Shown here: piece by piece, positions 17,424 to 26,115 of the stretch | Position numbering within the stretch: the first letter of the stretch is position 1 | How the letters are laid out: the number at the start of each line of letters is the position of its first letter | NCBI RefSeq assembly: GCF_001578935.1 | Contig: NZ_KQ969521.1 | Coordinates: 1,070,420 to 1,134,419 of the forward strand | Length of the DNA stretch: 64,000 bases | Reading direction: 5' to 3' | DNA from: Streptococcus oralis | Lineage (GTDB): Bacteria > Bacillota > Bacilli > Lactobacillales > Streptococcaceae | Notes under the pieces: generated by a model | Database searches by the model: none | What the model saw: the letters and a program-made list of their open reading frames with translations, nothing else | What the model was told of the DNA's origin: nothing | Program-made: the position numbers and the translations under genes

Positions 17424-17432
17424 ATTATAGCA
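17424..17432 (-). promoter_or_regulatory. Extended -10 promoter of scrK
   Basis: On the minus strand TGCTATAAT (17432-17424) lies 27 bases before the scrK ATG; an AAAGAGG ribosome site follows. Confidence 0.6.
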
Positions 17433-17495
17433 TAATTTCTAGATAGAAATGACTCTAGATTTTAGATTTTCCTCTGTAAATCATATCATTCAAGC

Positions 17496-17527
17496 AAAAA
17501 CGAACAAACATCACATTTGTTCGTTTT
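17496..17527 (-). terminator. Terminator of scrA
   Basis: CGAACAAA (17501-17508) pairs with TTTGTTCG (17516-17523), extended by A5/T4 arms, with a T-run on the minus strand. Confidence 0.8.
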
Positions 17528-17547
17528 CATTTCTAGTTCGTCAGAAA

Positions 17548-19440
17548 TTAAGCTTTGACTTCGATTGCTGCATCTCCCTTAGTAACTGTTCCAGATGCGG
17601 CCGGAGTTACGGAAGTATAATCAGCAGTGTTAGTTACGATGATCATAGTCGTATCATCAAGTCCTGCTGCTGCAATCTTACTTGAATCAAAGGTTCCAAG
17701 AACATCTCCAGCTTTAACCTTGTCGCCTTGAGCAACTTTTTGGTCAAATCCTTCACCGTTCATAGTGACTGTATCGATCCCCACGTGGATCAAGAGCTCA
17801 GCTCCGTTTGCAGTTTTCAAACCATAAGCATGTCCTGTCGCAAAAGCAATCGTTACTTCGGCATCAGCAGGAGCATACACCACACCTTGGCTTGGTTTTA
17901 CAGCAATTCCTTGCCCCATAGCACCGCTAGAGAAAACTGGATCATTTACATCGCTAAGGGCAACTACTTCCCCCTCAACTGGAGTTAAGATCGTTTCATC
18001 TTGACGAGCTACTGGAAGGTCGCCAGTTGTTTCTTCTTGAACCAAACGTTCTGTCGCTACTTCAGTTGCAACTTCTTTTTCATCCTCATAACCAAACATG
18101 TAAGTAAGAGCAAAACCAAGGACGAATGATACAGCTACCATAAGAAGGTATTGAAGCAATTGACCATTACCAACATAAAGCATTGTACCAGGGATGATGG
18201 TGATACCATTACCAGTACCAGCAAGTCCAAGGATAGAAGCCAATCCACCACCGATAGCACCAGCGATCAATGAAAGGAAGAATGGTTTACGGAAGCGCAA
18301 GTTAACCCCGAAGATAGCAGGCTCTGTAATACCGAGGAAGGCAGAAAGAGCAGCTGGGAAAGCAAGTGTTTTCAGTTTAGGATTTTTAGTTTTAACACCA
18401 ACGGCAACAGTTGCAGCCCCTTGAGCTGTCATCGCTGCAGTGATGATAGCGTTAAATGGGTTCACATGGTCAGCAGCAAGCAATTGCACTTCAAGCAAGT
18501 TAAAGATATGGTGTACACCTGATACGACGATCAATTGGTGAACCCCACCGATGACCAAACCACCTAGACCAAATGGCAAGCCAAGGATAGCTTTTGTTCC
18601 AAGAAGGATGTAATTTTCAACAACATGGAAGACTGGTCCGATGACAAAGAGTCCAAGGATAGACATGACCAAAAGTGTCACGAATGGTGTCACCAAAAGA
18701 TCCAAGACATCTGGAACTACTTTGCGAAGAGCCTTCTCAAACTTAGCTCCGACCACCCCGATGATGAAGGCTGGAAGAACAGAACCTTGCAAACCAACAA
18801 CAGGAATGAAGCCAAAGAAGTTCATAGCTGTTACTTCACCACCTGATGCTACTGCCCAAGCGTTTGGAAGTGAGCCAGAAACCAGCATCATACCGAGGAC
18901 GATACCAACAGCTGGGTTACCACCAAATACGCGGAAGGTAGACCATACCACCAAACCTGGCAAGATGATGAAGGCTGTATCTGTGAGGATTTGGCTGTAA
19001 ATGGTAACATCTTCTGGAAGTGTCATTCCAAGAGCGTTCAAGAGACCACGAACACCCATGAAGAGACCAGTCGCTACGATAACTGGAATGATTGGCACGA
19101 AGACGTCACCGAAAGTACGGATAGCACGTTGGAACCAGTTTCCTTGTTTAGCAGCTTCTGCTTTCATATCTTCTTTAGAAGATGTTGGCAAACCAAGTGC
19201 AACGACTTCGTCGTACATCTTATTTACTGTTCCAGTACCAAAGATGATTTGGTATTGACCTGAGTTAAAGAAAGCTCCTTGAACTTTATCCAAGTTCTCA
19301 ATCACTTCCTTATTGATTTTCCCTTCATCTTTGACCATAACACGTAGACGAGTCGCGCAGTGGGCTACACTGTTGACATTTTCACGTCCACCCAAGGCTT
19401 CGATGACCTTTTTTGCAATATCCTGATTGTTCATTTGCAA
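17548..19440 (-). CDS. scrA: Sucrose-specific PTS transporter EIIBCA
   Basis: It imports sucrose and delivers sucrose-6-phosphate. The 630-residue fused protein has an EIIB domain with the phosphorylated Cys28 (VAHCATRLR), a central EIIC membrane domain (about 110-460) with many hydrophobic segments and the HHIFN motif, and a C-terminal EIIA domain (about 485-630) with the active-site LLIHVGIDTV. The start could be M1 or M3; an AAGGAG site is present. It is divergent from scrB, sharing a 372-bp regulatory region with LacI-type operators and a cre-like site. Confidence 0.95.
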   Translation of the reverse strand: MQMNNQDIAKKVIEALGGRENVNSVAHCATRLRVMVKDEGKINKEVIENLDKVQGAFFNSGQYQIIFGTGTVNKMYDEVVALGLPTSSKEDMKAEAAKQGNWFQRAIRTFGDVFVPIIPVIVATGLFMGVRGLLNALGMTLPEDVTIYSQILTDTAFIILPGLVVWSTFRVFGGNPAVGIVLGMMLVSGSLPNAWAVASGGEVTAMNFFGFIPVVGLQGSVLPAFIIGVVGAKFEKALRKVVPDVLDLLVTPFVTLLVMSILGLFVIGPVFHVVENYILLGTKAILGLPFGLGGLVIGGVHQLIVVSGVHHIFNLLEVQLLAADHVNPFNAIITAAMTAQGAATVAVGVKTKNPKLKTLAFPAALSAFLGITEPAIFGVNLRFRKPFFLSLIAGAIGGGLASILGLAGTGNGITIIPGTMLYVGNGQLLQYLLMVAVSFVLGFALTYMFGYEDEKEVATEVATERLVQEETTGDLPVARQDETILTPVEGEVVALSDVNDPVFSSGAMGQGIAVKPSQGVVYAPADAEVTIAFATGHAYGLKTANGAELLIHVGIDTVTMNGEGFDQKVAQGDKVKAGDVLGTFDSSKIAAAGLDDTTMIIVTNTADYTSVTPAASGTVTKGDAAIEVKA

Positions 19441-19812
19441 AAATCTCCTTATAAAATTTTTGTTATTGTTTGAAAGCGATTTTATTCGCCCTACGACTAT
19501 TATTTTATCACGTTTCTAAAATATGTCAAGCGTTTTGCAGAAATTTTTATTCCCTTTCTTTTTTCTCTGATTATTTTTGCTCGTTTTTGAGGGATATTCT
19601 CTTTTTTCTCAAAAAAATATCTTTATATTTGAAGAACTAAGGCTTTTGTTTACATTTTCTTTCATTTTTTCGTGAAAATTTGCCAGATTTCCTTTACTTA
19701 ATTTATAACGAACGTTTGACATATTTTTCTCTTTTTTGACATAAAAGACTTGCTTTTTTTCCCGAAAACGTTTACTATTATTATAGAATAGAACTTATGG
19801 AGGAAAGATAAA
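19441..19812. promoter_or_regulatory. scrA-scrB divergent control region
   Basis: This gene-free stretch holds: (1) the scrA promoter on the minus strand, TTGACA (19529-19524), 16 bases, TAAAAT (19507-19502); (2) a near-perfect cre at 19470-19484 (TTGAAAGCGATTTTA, one mismatch to the CcpA consensus) between that promoter and scrA; (3) LacI-type CG-centred sites: CAAGCGTTTTG at about 19527-19537 overlapping the scrA -35, CGAACGTTTG at about 19709-19718, and AAACGTTT at 19766-19773; (4) a scrB promoter, TTGCTT about 19750, 17 bases, TACTAT, with the last operator in its spacer. Repression by ScrR and catabolite control by CcpA follow. Confidence 0.7.
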
Positions 19813-21267
19813 ATGGAATGGACAACCGAGCGCCGTTATAGACGCTATGAAGACTGGTCTAATGATGAAATCAAGCAAATTAAGGAAAATATGGCACAAT
19901 CTCCTTGGCATACTCGTTACCATGTCGAGCCTAAAATGGGGCTTCTCAATGACCCGAATGGCTTTTCTTATTTTGATGGCAAATGGATTCTCTTTTACCA
20001 GAACTTCCCCTTTGGTGCAGCCCATGGGCTGAAGTCTTGGGTGCAGCTTGAAAGTGATGATTTAGTGCACTTTACAGAAACTGGAGTCAAAGTTTTGCCA
20101 GATACTCCATTAGATAGCCACGGTGCCTACTCTGGTTCTGCCATGCAGTTTGGCGATCAGTTGTTCCTATTTTATACTGGAAATGTCCGTGATGAAAATT
20201 GGATCCGTCACCCCTACCAAATTGGCGCCTTAATGGACAAGACTGGGAAGATTGAAAAGATTGACAAAGTCTTGATTGACCAGCCCGCAGACGCTACTGA
20301 CCACTTCCGCGATCCGCAAATTTTTAACTTTAAGGGACAATATTATGCTATCGTCGGTGGACAGGACTTGGAGAAAAAAGGCTTCGTCCGTCTCTACAAG
20401 GCTGTGAACAATGATTACACAAACTGGCAAACAGTTGGCGACCTTGACTTTGCTAACGACCGTACTGCCTATATGATGGAATGTCCAAATCTGGTATTTG
20501 TAGGCGAGCACCCTGTCCTTCTCTACTGTCCACAAGGATTGGATAAAGCTGTTCTAGACTACGACAATATCTATCCAAATATGTACAAAATCGGAGCATC
20601 CTTTGATCCTGAGAATGCTAAAATGATAGATGTGTCTCCATTGCAAAATCTAGACTATGGTTTTGAAGCCTATGCAACTCAAGCCTTCAACGCTCCGGAT
20701 GGGCGTGCACTAGCAGTAAGTTGGCTTGGACTGCCAGATGTTTCCTATCCATCTGATCGTTTTGACCACCAAGGAACCTTCTCATTGGTCAAAGAACTCA
20801 CTATCAAAGATGGCAAACTCTACCAATATCCTGTCTCAGCCGTCAAAGAACTTCGTTCTTCTGAAGAGGTCTTCTCAAATCGTACTCAAACCAAAAACAC
20901 CTATGAACTGGAGCTCAACTTGGAGGCCAATAGCCAAAGCGAAATTGTCTTGCTCGCTGACAAAGAAGGCAAGGGGCTTTCAATCAACTTTGACCTTGTA
21001 AATGGTCAAGTCACAGTGGATCGTAGTCTGGCTGGTGAACAGTACGCCCAAGAATTTGGGACAACTCGTTCTTGCCCTATCGATAACCAAACTACTACTG
21101 CCACTATCTTCATCGACAAGTCAGTCTTTGAAATTTTCATCAATAAAGGAGAAAAAGTATTTTCTGGTCGTGTCTTCCCACATGCGGACCAAAATGGTAT
21201 CCTCATCAAGTCTGGAAACCCAACTGGAACTTACTATGAATTAGATTATGGTCGCAAAACTAACTGA
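19813..21267 (+). CDS. scrB: Sucrose-6-phosphate hydrolase (GH32)
   Basis: It splits sucrose-6-phosphate into glucose-6-phosphate and fructose. The 484-residue enzyme has the three GH32 signatures: NDPNG at 46-50 (Asp47 nucleophile), FRDP at 165-168 (Asp167) and MECPN with Glu223 as acid/base. A C-terminal beta-sandwich follows from about residue 340. The GGAGGAA site fits the ATG at 19813. The scrR start lies inside its 3' end (20-base overlap), so the two are cotranscribed. Confidence 0.95.
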   Translation: MEWTTERRYRRYEDWSNDEIKQIKENMAQSPWHTRYHVEPKMGLLNDPNGFSYFDGKWILFYQNFPFGAAHGLKSWVQLESDDLVHFTETGVKVLPDTPLDSHGAYSGSAMQFGDQLFLFYTGNVRDENWIRHPYQIGALMDKTGKIEKIDKVLIDQPADATDHFRDPQIFNFKGQYYAIVGGQDLEKKGFVRLYKAVNNDYTNWQTVGDLDFANDRTAYMMECPNLVFVGEHPVLLYCPQGLDKAVLDYDNIYPNMYKIGASFDPENAKMIDVSPLQNLDYGFEAYATQAFNAPDGRALAVSWLGLPDVSYPSDRFDHQGTFSLVKELTIKDGKLYQYPVSAVKELRSSEEVFSNRTQTKNTYELELNLEANSQSEIVLLADKEGKGLSINFDLVNGQVTVDRSLAGEQYAQEFGTTRSCPIDNQTTTATIFIDKSVFEIFINKGEKVFSGRVFPHADQNGILIKSGNPTGTYYELDYGRKTN

Positions 21268-22213
21268 TGTCGCAAAACTTGCAGGCGTCAGCCCTACTAC
21301 CGTCTCACGGGTCATCAATAAAAAGGGTTATCTATCTGAAAAAACTATTCAAAAGGTCAATGAAGCCATGCGAGAATTGGGCTACAAGCCCAACAATCTG
21401 GCTCGCAGTCTCCAAGGAAAGTCTGCCAAGTTGATTGGACTCATTTTCCCAAACATCAGTCATGTCTTTTATGCGGAGTTGATTGACAAGTTGGAACACC
21501 AACTCTTCAAGAATGGCTACAAGACCATCATCTGTAACAGCGAACATGACTCCGAAAAAGAACGGGAGTACATTGAAATGCTGGAGGCCAACCAGGTAGA
21601 CGGTATCATTTCTGGGAGTCACAACTTGGGAATCGAAGACTACAATCGTGTGACAGCCCCAATCATTTCCTTTGACCGAAATCTATCACCTGACATCCCT
21701 GTCGTCTCCTCTGACAACTACGGTGGCGGGGTTCTCGCCGCCCAAACCTTAGTCAAGACAGGAGCACAGTCTATCATCATGATTACAGGAAATGACAACT
21801 CGAACTCACCGACTGGACTGCGCCACGCTGGCTTTGCCTCTATTCTCCCAAAAGCGCCCATTATCAATGTTTCGAGTGACTTCTCTCCCGTCAGAAAAGA
21901 AATGGAAATCAAGAATATCTTGACCAAACAAAAACCAGATGCGATTTTTGCTTCGGATGATTTGACAGCTATTCTGGTCATTAAAATTGCTCAAGAACTG
22001 GGAATTTCTGTTCCTGAGGAGCTCAAGGTCATCGGCTATGATGGTACCTACTTTATCGAGAACTACTATCCTCACTTGACAACGATTAAGCAGCCTATGA
22101 AAGAGATTGCCCAACTCACTGTTGATCTCCTCTTACAGAAGATTGAAGGCAAGGAAGTCGCAACAACCGGTTACTTCTTACCGGTTACATTATTACCAGG
22201 GAAAAGTATTTAA
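21248..22213 (+). CDS. scrR: Sucrose operon repressor, LacI family
   Basis: A 321-residue repressor: the N-terminal helix-turn-helix KLTDVAKLAGVSPTTVSRVI is followed by the hinge helix region ARSLQGKSAK and a periplasmic-binding-protein-like effector domain. It most likely binds the CG-centred palindromes between scrA and scrB. Its gene overlaps scrB by 20 bases and ends at a bidirectional terminator. Confidence 0.93.
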   Translation: MVAKLTDVAKLAGVSPTTVSRVINKKGYLSEKTIQKVNEAMRELGYKPNNLARSLQGKSAKLIGLIFPNISHVFYAELIDKLEHQLFKNGYKTIICNSEHDSEKEREYIEMLEANQVDGIISGSHNLGIEDYNRVTAPIISFDRNLSPDIPVVSSDNYGGGVLAAQTLVKTGAQSIIMITGNDNSNSPTGLRHAGFASILPKAPIINVSSDFSPVRKEMEIKNILTKQKPDAIFASDDLTAILVIKIAQELGISVPEELKVIGYDGTYFIENYYPHLTTIKQPMKEIAQLTVDLLLQKIEGKEVATTGYFLPVTLLPGKSI

Positions 22214-22223
22214 ACACAAGAAA

Positions 22224-22248
22224 ACTCAGACCGATTCGTCTGAGTTTT
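22224..22248. terminator. Bidirectional terminator between scrR and mvaA
   Basis: ACTCAGAC pairs with GTCTGAGT around a 6-base loop, with a T-run on the plus strand and a shorter TTTTCTT on the minus strand, serving both converging operons. Confidence 0.85.
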
Positions 22249-23523
22249 TTATGATCGTAAATTTTCCAGATAGCGCTGGGCTGTCTCTAAGTTAAAGGTT
22301 CTATCTGCTATGAGGCGCTCAACTAGGGGAGCAACTTCAGACTCACTAGCACCAGCTAGGAGAGCTAGCGATTTGGCCTGTAGTTTCATGTGACCTTGCT
22401 GGATGCCCGTACTGACCAAGGCTTTCAGGGCCGCAAAGTTTTGGGCAAGACCGATGGACACGATAATCTGAGCTAATTCCTTGGCTGAAGGATTTCCTAG
22501 TAGTTCATGACTGAGGGCTACACGAGGGTTGAGTCCGATAGAGCCACCCTTGGTCGCTACGGGCATAGGTAGTGTCATCTCACCGACCAATTCTTCTGTG
22601 TCCCTATCTAGACTCCATCGACTGAGACCTTGATAGTGTCCGTCCCGACTTGCAAAGGTATGGGCCCCAGCTTCGATGGCACGCCAGTCATTACCAGTGG
22701 CAATCAAAATCGCATCAATACCATTAAAAATCCCTTTATTGTGAGTCGCTGCTCGGTAGGGATCAGCCTGCGCAAACTGGCTAGCCAAGGCTATTTTCTC
22801 CGCAATTTCTCGTCCTTGATCCCTTTGAGGGCTCAAGTAGCGAAAGGCGATACGACAGCTTGAAGTCACCAGAGAATCGGTCGCGTAGTTGGACAAAATT
22901 CCCATAAGGCTCTGTCCCTGACTGAGTTCTTCTAAGACTGGCTTCAAGGCTTCCAGCATGGTATTGAGCATATTGGCTCCCATGGCTTCCTGGGTATCGA
23001 CATGGAGATAGACAACGAGAAAGTCTGTTTCACCTTTGATCTGTTCTACATGCAAATCACGCGCCCCACCACCACGTTTAACGATAGAAGGATAGGCTTG
23101 ATTGGCAAGTTCCAAGAGTTCGGCTTTCTTGCTGGCAATCTTCTCTTGCGCTTGTTCAGGTTCAGCAACTTGATAAAGGGCTACCTGCCCAATCATCTGG
23201 CGCTCACGTACTTGAGCAGTAAAGCCACCTGCTCGCTTGATGATTTTGCTGGCATAGCTGGCCGCAGCAACCACTGAGGGTTCTTCTGTCACATAGGGAA
23301 CTGTGTAGTCCTGGCCATTCACCACAAGCTCTGGAATGATAGAATAAGGCAGAGAAAAAGTTCCTACCACATTCTCACTCAGCTGGTCTGCAACTGCCAA
23401 GCTGACTTGTTCATCCTGCTCGAGACTCGTGTGCTTTTCAGGACTAAGGAGCGCCTGAGCTTTCAGCAACTCAAGGCGCTCATGGTATGATTTTTTAGAA
23501 AATCCATTCCAACTTAACTTCAT
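22249..23523 (-). CDS. mvaA: Hydroxymethylglutaryl-CoA reductase, class II
   Basis: It reduces HMG-CoA to mevalonate for isoprenoid synthesis. The 424-residue protein shows the class II pattern: ERMIGQVALYQV near residue 105, a central NAD-binding/Asn-rich part with ANMLNTMLEALKP, a catalytic THNKGIFNGIDAIL block, and a C-terminal flap region. Its start codon shares one base with the mvaS stop (TAATG), so the pair is translationally coupled. Confidence 0.94.
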   Translation of the reverse strand: MKLSWNGFSKKSYHERLELLKAQALLSPEKHTSLEQDEQVSLAVADQLSENVVGTFSLPYSIIPELVVNGQDYTVPYVTEEPSVVAAASYASKIIKRAGGFTAQVRERQMIGQVALYQVAEPEQAQEKIASKKAELLELANQAYPSIVKRGGGARDLHVEQIKGETDFLVVYLHVDTQEAMGANMLNTMLEALKPVLEELSQGQSLMGILSNYATDSLVTSSCRIAFRYLSPQRDQGREIAEKIALASQFAQADPYRAATHNKGIFNGIDAILIATGNDWRAIEAGAHTFASRDGHYQGLSRWSLDRDTEELVGEMTLPMPVATKGGSIGLNPRVALSHELLGNPSAKELAQIIVSIGLAQNFAALKALVSTGIQQGHMKLQAKSLALLAGASESEVAPLVERLIADRTFNLETAQRYLENLRS

Positions 23524-24695
23524 TATTTTTCAACCTTGCTATAACGGCGTTGGTGGTCGACAATTTCAACCAAGGCATAGTCTTGATGTTCATAACCTAC
23601 AAATTGAGCTGAGCCAGACTCATCCAACTGCAAGTCTTCGAAGAAGACTTTTTCATAGTCTGCAACAGACAATGCTGTACGTTGTTTGAGTTTGCTCAAA
23701 CGATTCTTATCAAGGTAAGTTTCATAACCTTCTACCAATTCACCACTAAAGAACTCTGAAACAGCTCCACTTCCGTAACTGTAGAGGGCAATTTTATCTC
23801 CAGCCTTCAAAGTCTCTGCATTTTCCAAAAGAGAAAGGAGACCAAGGAAAAGGGAACCTGTGTAGATATTCCCAATCATCTGACTGTAGAGAATGGACTT
23901 ATCAAAGTTCTCTTGCAAACTATCCTGTTTTTCTTTAGACAAAGTTTTGTCCATCATCTTGCGCAAGCCTTTTAGGGCCAACTTAGGATAAGGCAAGTGG
24001 AAGCAGATAGCCGCAAAGTCATCCATAGTCCAATCATAGCGTTTCTTGTATTCATCCCAAGTCGTTGTCAGGCAATCAAGATACTGTTGGGTCGAGTACA
24101 TGCCGTTTACATAAGGAGTGCTTGAATAGTTCGGACGCCAGAAATCCATGATGTCTCGCGTTTGGGCAACGTTATCATTGTTAAAGGCCATGATGCGCGG
24201 ATTTTGAGTGATTAGCATCGCTACACTTCCAGCACCCTGAGTTGGTTCACCTGGAGTCCCCACACCATACTTGGCAATATCACTGGCAATGACCAAAGCC
24301 TTAGACTCTGGAGAATTTTCTACATGCAATTTAGCATAATGGAGGGCAGCTGTCGCTCCGTAACAAGCTTCTTTGATTTCAAAACTGCGGGCAAAAGGCT
24401 GAATACCTAATAGGCCATGAACAAAGACTGCCGCTGCCTTACTCTGGTCAATCCCTGACTCGGTCGCCACGATGACCATGTCGATTTCTTCTTTTTCTTT
24501 GTCTGTTAAAATAGAGTTGCTTGCACTAGCTGCCAAGGTAACAATGTCTTCAGTCAGTGGCGCAATACTAATTTCATTTAACAAGAGTCCCTTGCTAAAT
24601 TTTTCGGGATCAACTCCCCTTGCTTCTGCTAAGTCTTGTAATTTCAAGACATATTGACTGGTCGCAAAACCAATCTTATCAATACCGATTGTCAT
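23523..24695 (-). CDS. mvaS: Hydroxymethylglutaryl-CoA synthase
   Basis: It condenses acetyl-CoA and acetoacetyl-CoA to HMG-CoA. I prefer the ATG at 24695, which begins MTIGIDKIGFATSQYVLKL, has an AGAGG site and gives the usual 390 residues; an upstream ATG at 24737 would add 14 atypical residues. The catalytic Cys is Cys111 in EIKEACYGATAALHYA, with Glu79 in VATESGID. Coupled to mvaA. Confidence 0.95.
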   Translation of the reverse strand: MTIGIDKIGFATSQYVLKLQDLAEARGVDPEKFSKGLLLNEISIAPLTEDIVTLAASASNSILTDKEKEEIDMVIVATESGIDQSKAAAVFVHGLLGIQPFARSFEIKEACYGATAALHYAKLHVENSPESKALVIASDIAKYGVGTPGEPTQGAGSVAMLITQNPRIMAFNNDNVAQTRDIMDFWRPNYSSTPYVNGMYSTQQYLDCLTTTWDEYKKRYDWTMDDFAAICFHLPYPKLALKGLRKMMDKTLSKEKQDSLQENFDKSILYSQMIGNIYTGSLFLGLLSLLENAETLKAGDKIALYSYGSGAVSEFFSGELVEGYETYLDKNRLSKLKQRTALSVADYEKVFFEDLQLDESGSAQFVGYEHQDYALVEIVDHQRRYSKVEK

Positions 24696-24772
24696 ATTTA
24701 CCTCTGTTTTTTCATTCATTGTAAAAAATCGTTTCATTCTATTTTATCATAAATAGGGACAAAAGAGAGAAA

Positions 24773-24803
24773 AAAGACTTGATTCACCAAATCAAGTCTT
24801 TGC
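24773..24803 (-). terminator. Terminator after the ThrE-like pair
   Basis: GACTTGATT pairs with AATCAAGTC around a short loop; on the minus strand it is followed by a T-run. It separates the exporter pair from mvaS. Confidence 0.8.
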
Positions 24804-24813
24804 TTTGACTGCA

Positions 24814-25269
24814 TTAGGAAGAGATTCCTCGCTGCTTTCGGATATAGTAATAAAGCTTCAGAATCACTGTTCCACTTGCCATTCCGATAGAAATGACCAG
24901 AGCTAACATAACTACCAAAGTCGCGCTGGCAATAGCATGGCTGTAATCGCCTGTCACAAAGAAAGCTGTCGTTCGATAGGATAAATAACCCGGCACCAAG
25001 GGGGCAAGAATCGCTAAGACAAAGACCACCGCTGGTGTCTTATAGACAATACTTAAAATCTGGCTGATGCAAGAGCCAACCACCGCTGCGATAAAGGTCG
25101 CGACAATAACATTGGTTGGTTCTTTGAGCACGAGATAGAGGAGCCAAACGCCCATTCCCAAAATACCACCAGGTAAGAGCATGGATCGTTGGACATTCAG
25201 TACGATTAGAAAGGTGATAATGGCGAGCAAACTCGCCACTGCTTGGAGCAAAATACTTGTTAGAGTCAT
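24814..25269 (-). CDS. ThrE-like threonine/serine exporter, small half (DUF3815)
   Basis: A 151-residue membrane protein with about five hydrophobic segments, matching the ThrE_2/DUF3815 half of bacterial threonine-serine exporters. It has SILLQAVASLLAIITFLIVLN at the N-terminus and a GSCISQILSIVYKTPAVVFVLAILAPLVPGY core. It follows the larger ThrE half by one base and is probably its partner in one transporter. Confidence 0.85.
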   Translation of the reverse strand: MTLTSILLQAVASLLAIITFLIVLNVQRSMLLPGGILGMGVWLLYLVLKEPTNVIVATFIAAVVGSCISQILSIVYKTPAVVFVLAILAPLVPGYLSYRTTAFFVTGDYSHAIASATLVVMLALVISIGMASGTVILKLYYYIRKQRGISS

Positions 25270-25270
25270 C

Positions 25271-26029
25271 TTATGTCATCAAAACCAGGGCGACAGAGGT
25301 GCCTGCCCCTAAAGCGAGGGTAATGAGCAAGGATTCAAACATCTTGCTCATACCAGAGTTGATATGGTTAGTCATGATATCCCGTACCGCATTTGTCAGA
25401 GCAATCCCTGGAACAAAGGGCATGACGGCTCCTGCTATAATCAGGTCTGCTGTCGAAGGAAATCCAGTATAGCGGGCCCAGAACTGGGCAATCAATCCGA
25501 AAACAAAGGCACCCGCAAAGGCCGTTACAAAAGGAATGCGGACAAACTTCTCTACATAGAGAGAGAAGGTAAAACCAAATAAGGTCGCAATAGCTGCGCC
25601 AAAAGCGTCATAGACATTACCCCCAAACATAATCGAGAAGAAAGGGGCACTGAGGGTCGCTGCTACGGTCACTTGAAACTTGGTATAAGGAAGGGTTTGA
25701 TTGCCGATTTCTTTCAGCTTTTTAAAGGCTGTCAAGAGATCAATCTGCCCTCCGACAAGCTCCCGTGATACTTGGTTGACATCACAGACTTTTTCAATGT
25801 TATAAGAGGATGAGGTCACCCGTTTCATCCGAGAAATATTGGTGTTTTCAATAGAAAAGAAAATAGCTGCGGGCATGGCAAGAACATTGCAATCCATTAT
25901 TCCCTGCGAATGGGCAATACGGATCATCGTATCCTCAACCCGATGAATCTCTGAGCCACTTTTCAGGAGAATGGTTCCTGCTAGCATAATCACATCAATG
26001 ACGGCATTCAACTCTCTCGATTCGTCCAT
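25271..26029 (-). CDS. ThrE-like threonine/serine exporter, large half (DUF1212)
   Basis: A 252-residue protein of the ThrE/DUF1212 family. A soluble N-terminal region (MDESRELNAVIDVIMLAGTILLKSGSEIHRVEDTM) precedes about five membrane segments from residue 120. In Corynebacterium the two halves are one polypeptide; here they are split into adjacent genes. GGAGGAG precedes the ATG at 26029. Confidence 0.87.
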   Translation of the reverse strand: MDESRELNAVIDVIMLAGTILLKSGSEIHRVEDTMIRIAHSQGIMDCNVLAMPAAIFFSIENTNISRMKRVTSSSYNIEKVCDVNQVSRELVGGQIDLLTAFKKLKEIGNQTLPYTKFQVTVAATLSAPFFSIMFGGNVYDAFGAAIATLFGFTFSLYVEKFVRIPFVTAFAGAFVFGLIAQFWARYTGFPSTADLIIAGAVMPFVPGIALTNAVRDIMTNHINSGMSKMFESLLITLALGAGTSVALVLMT

Positions 26030-26055
26030 TTTCTCCTCCTTTTTCTACTTCCTAT

Positions 26056-26077
26056 ATTTTATCACAAAATCTTGTGA
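26056..26077 (-). promoter_or_regulatory. Possible promoter with palindrome upstream of the ThrE-like pair
   Basis: On the minus strand TAAAAT (26061-26056) could be a -10. The palindrome TCACAA-AATC-TTGTGA (26062-26077) abuts it in the spacer, as an operator would. No clear -35 is visible. Confidence 0.4.
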
Positions 26078-26080
26078 AAA

Positions 26081-26114
26081 AAAATCTTTGTCATGAAATC
26101 ATGACAAAGATTCG
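26081..26114 (-). terminator. Terminator of the stkP operon
   Basis: AATCTTTGTCATG (26083-26095) pairs perfectly with CATGACAAAGATT (26100-26112) around AAAT, with a long T-run on the minus strand. Confidence 0.9.
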
Positions 26115-26115
26115 T

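Noticed and set aside
23523..24737. Longer MvaS starting at 24737
   Set aside because: The conserved start MTIGIDKIGF and a ribosome site support 24695.
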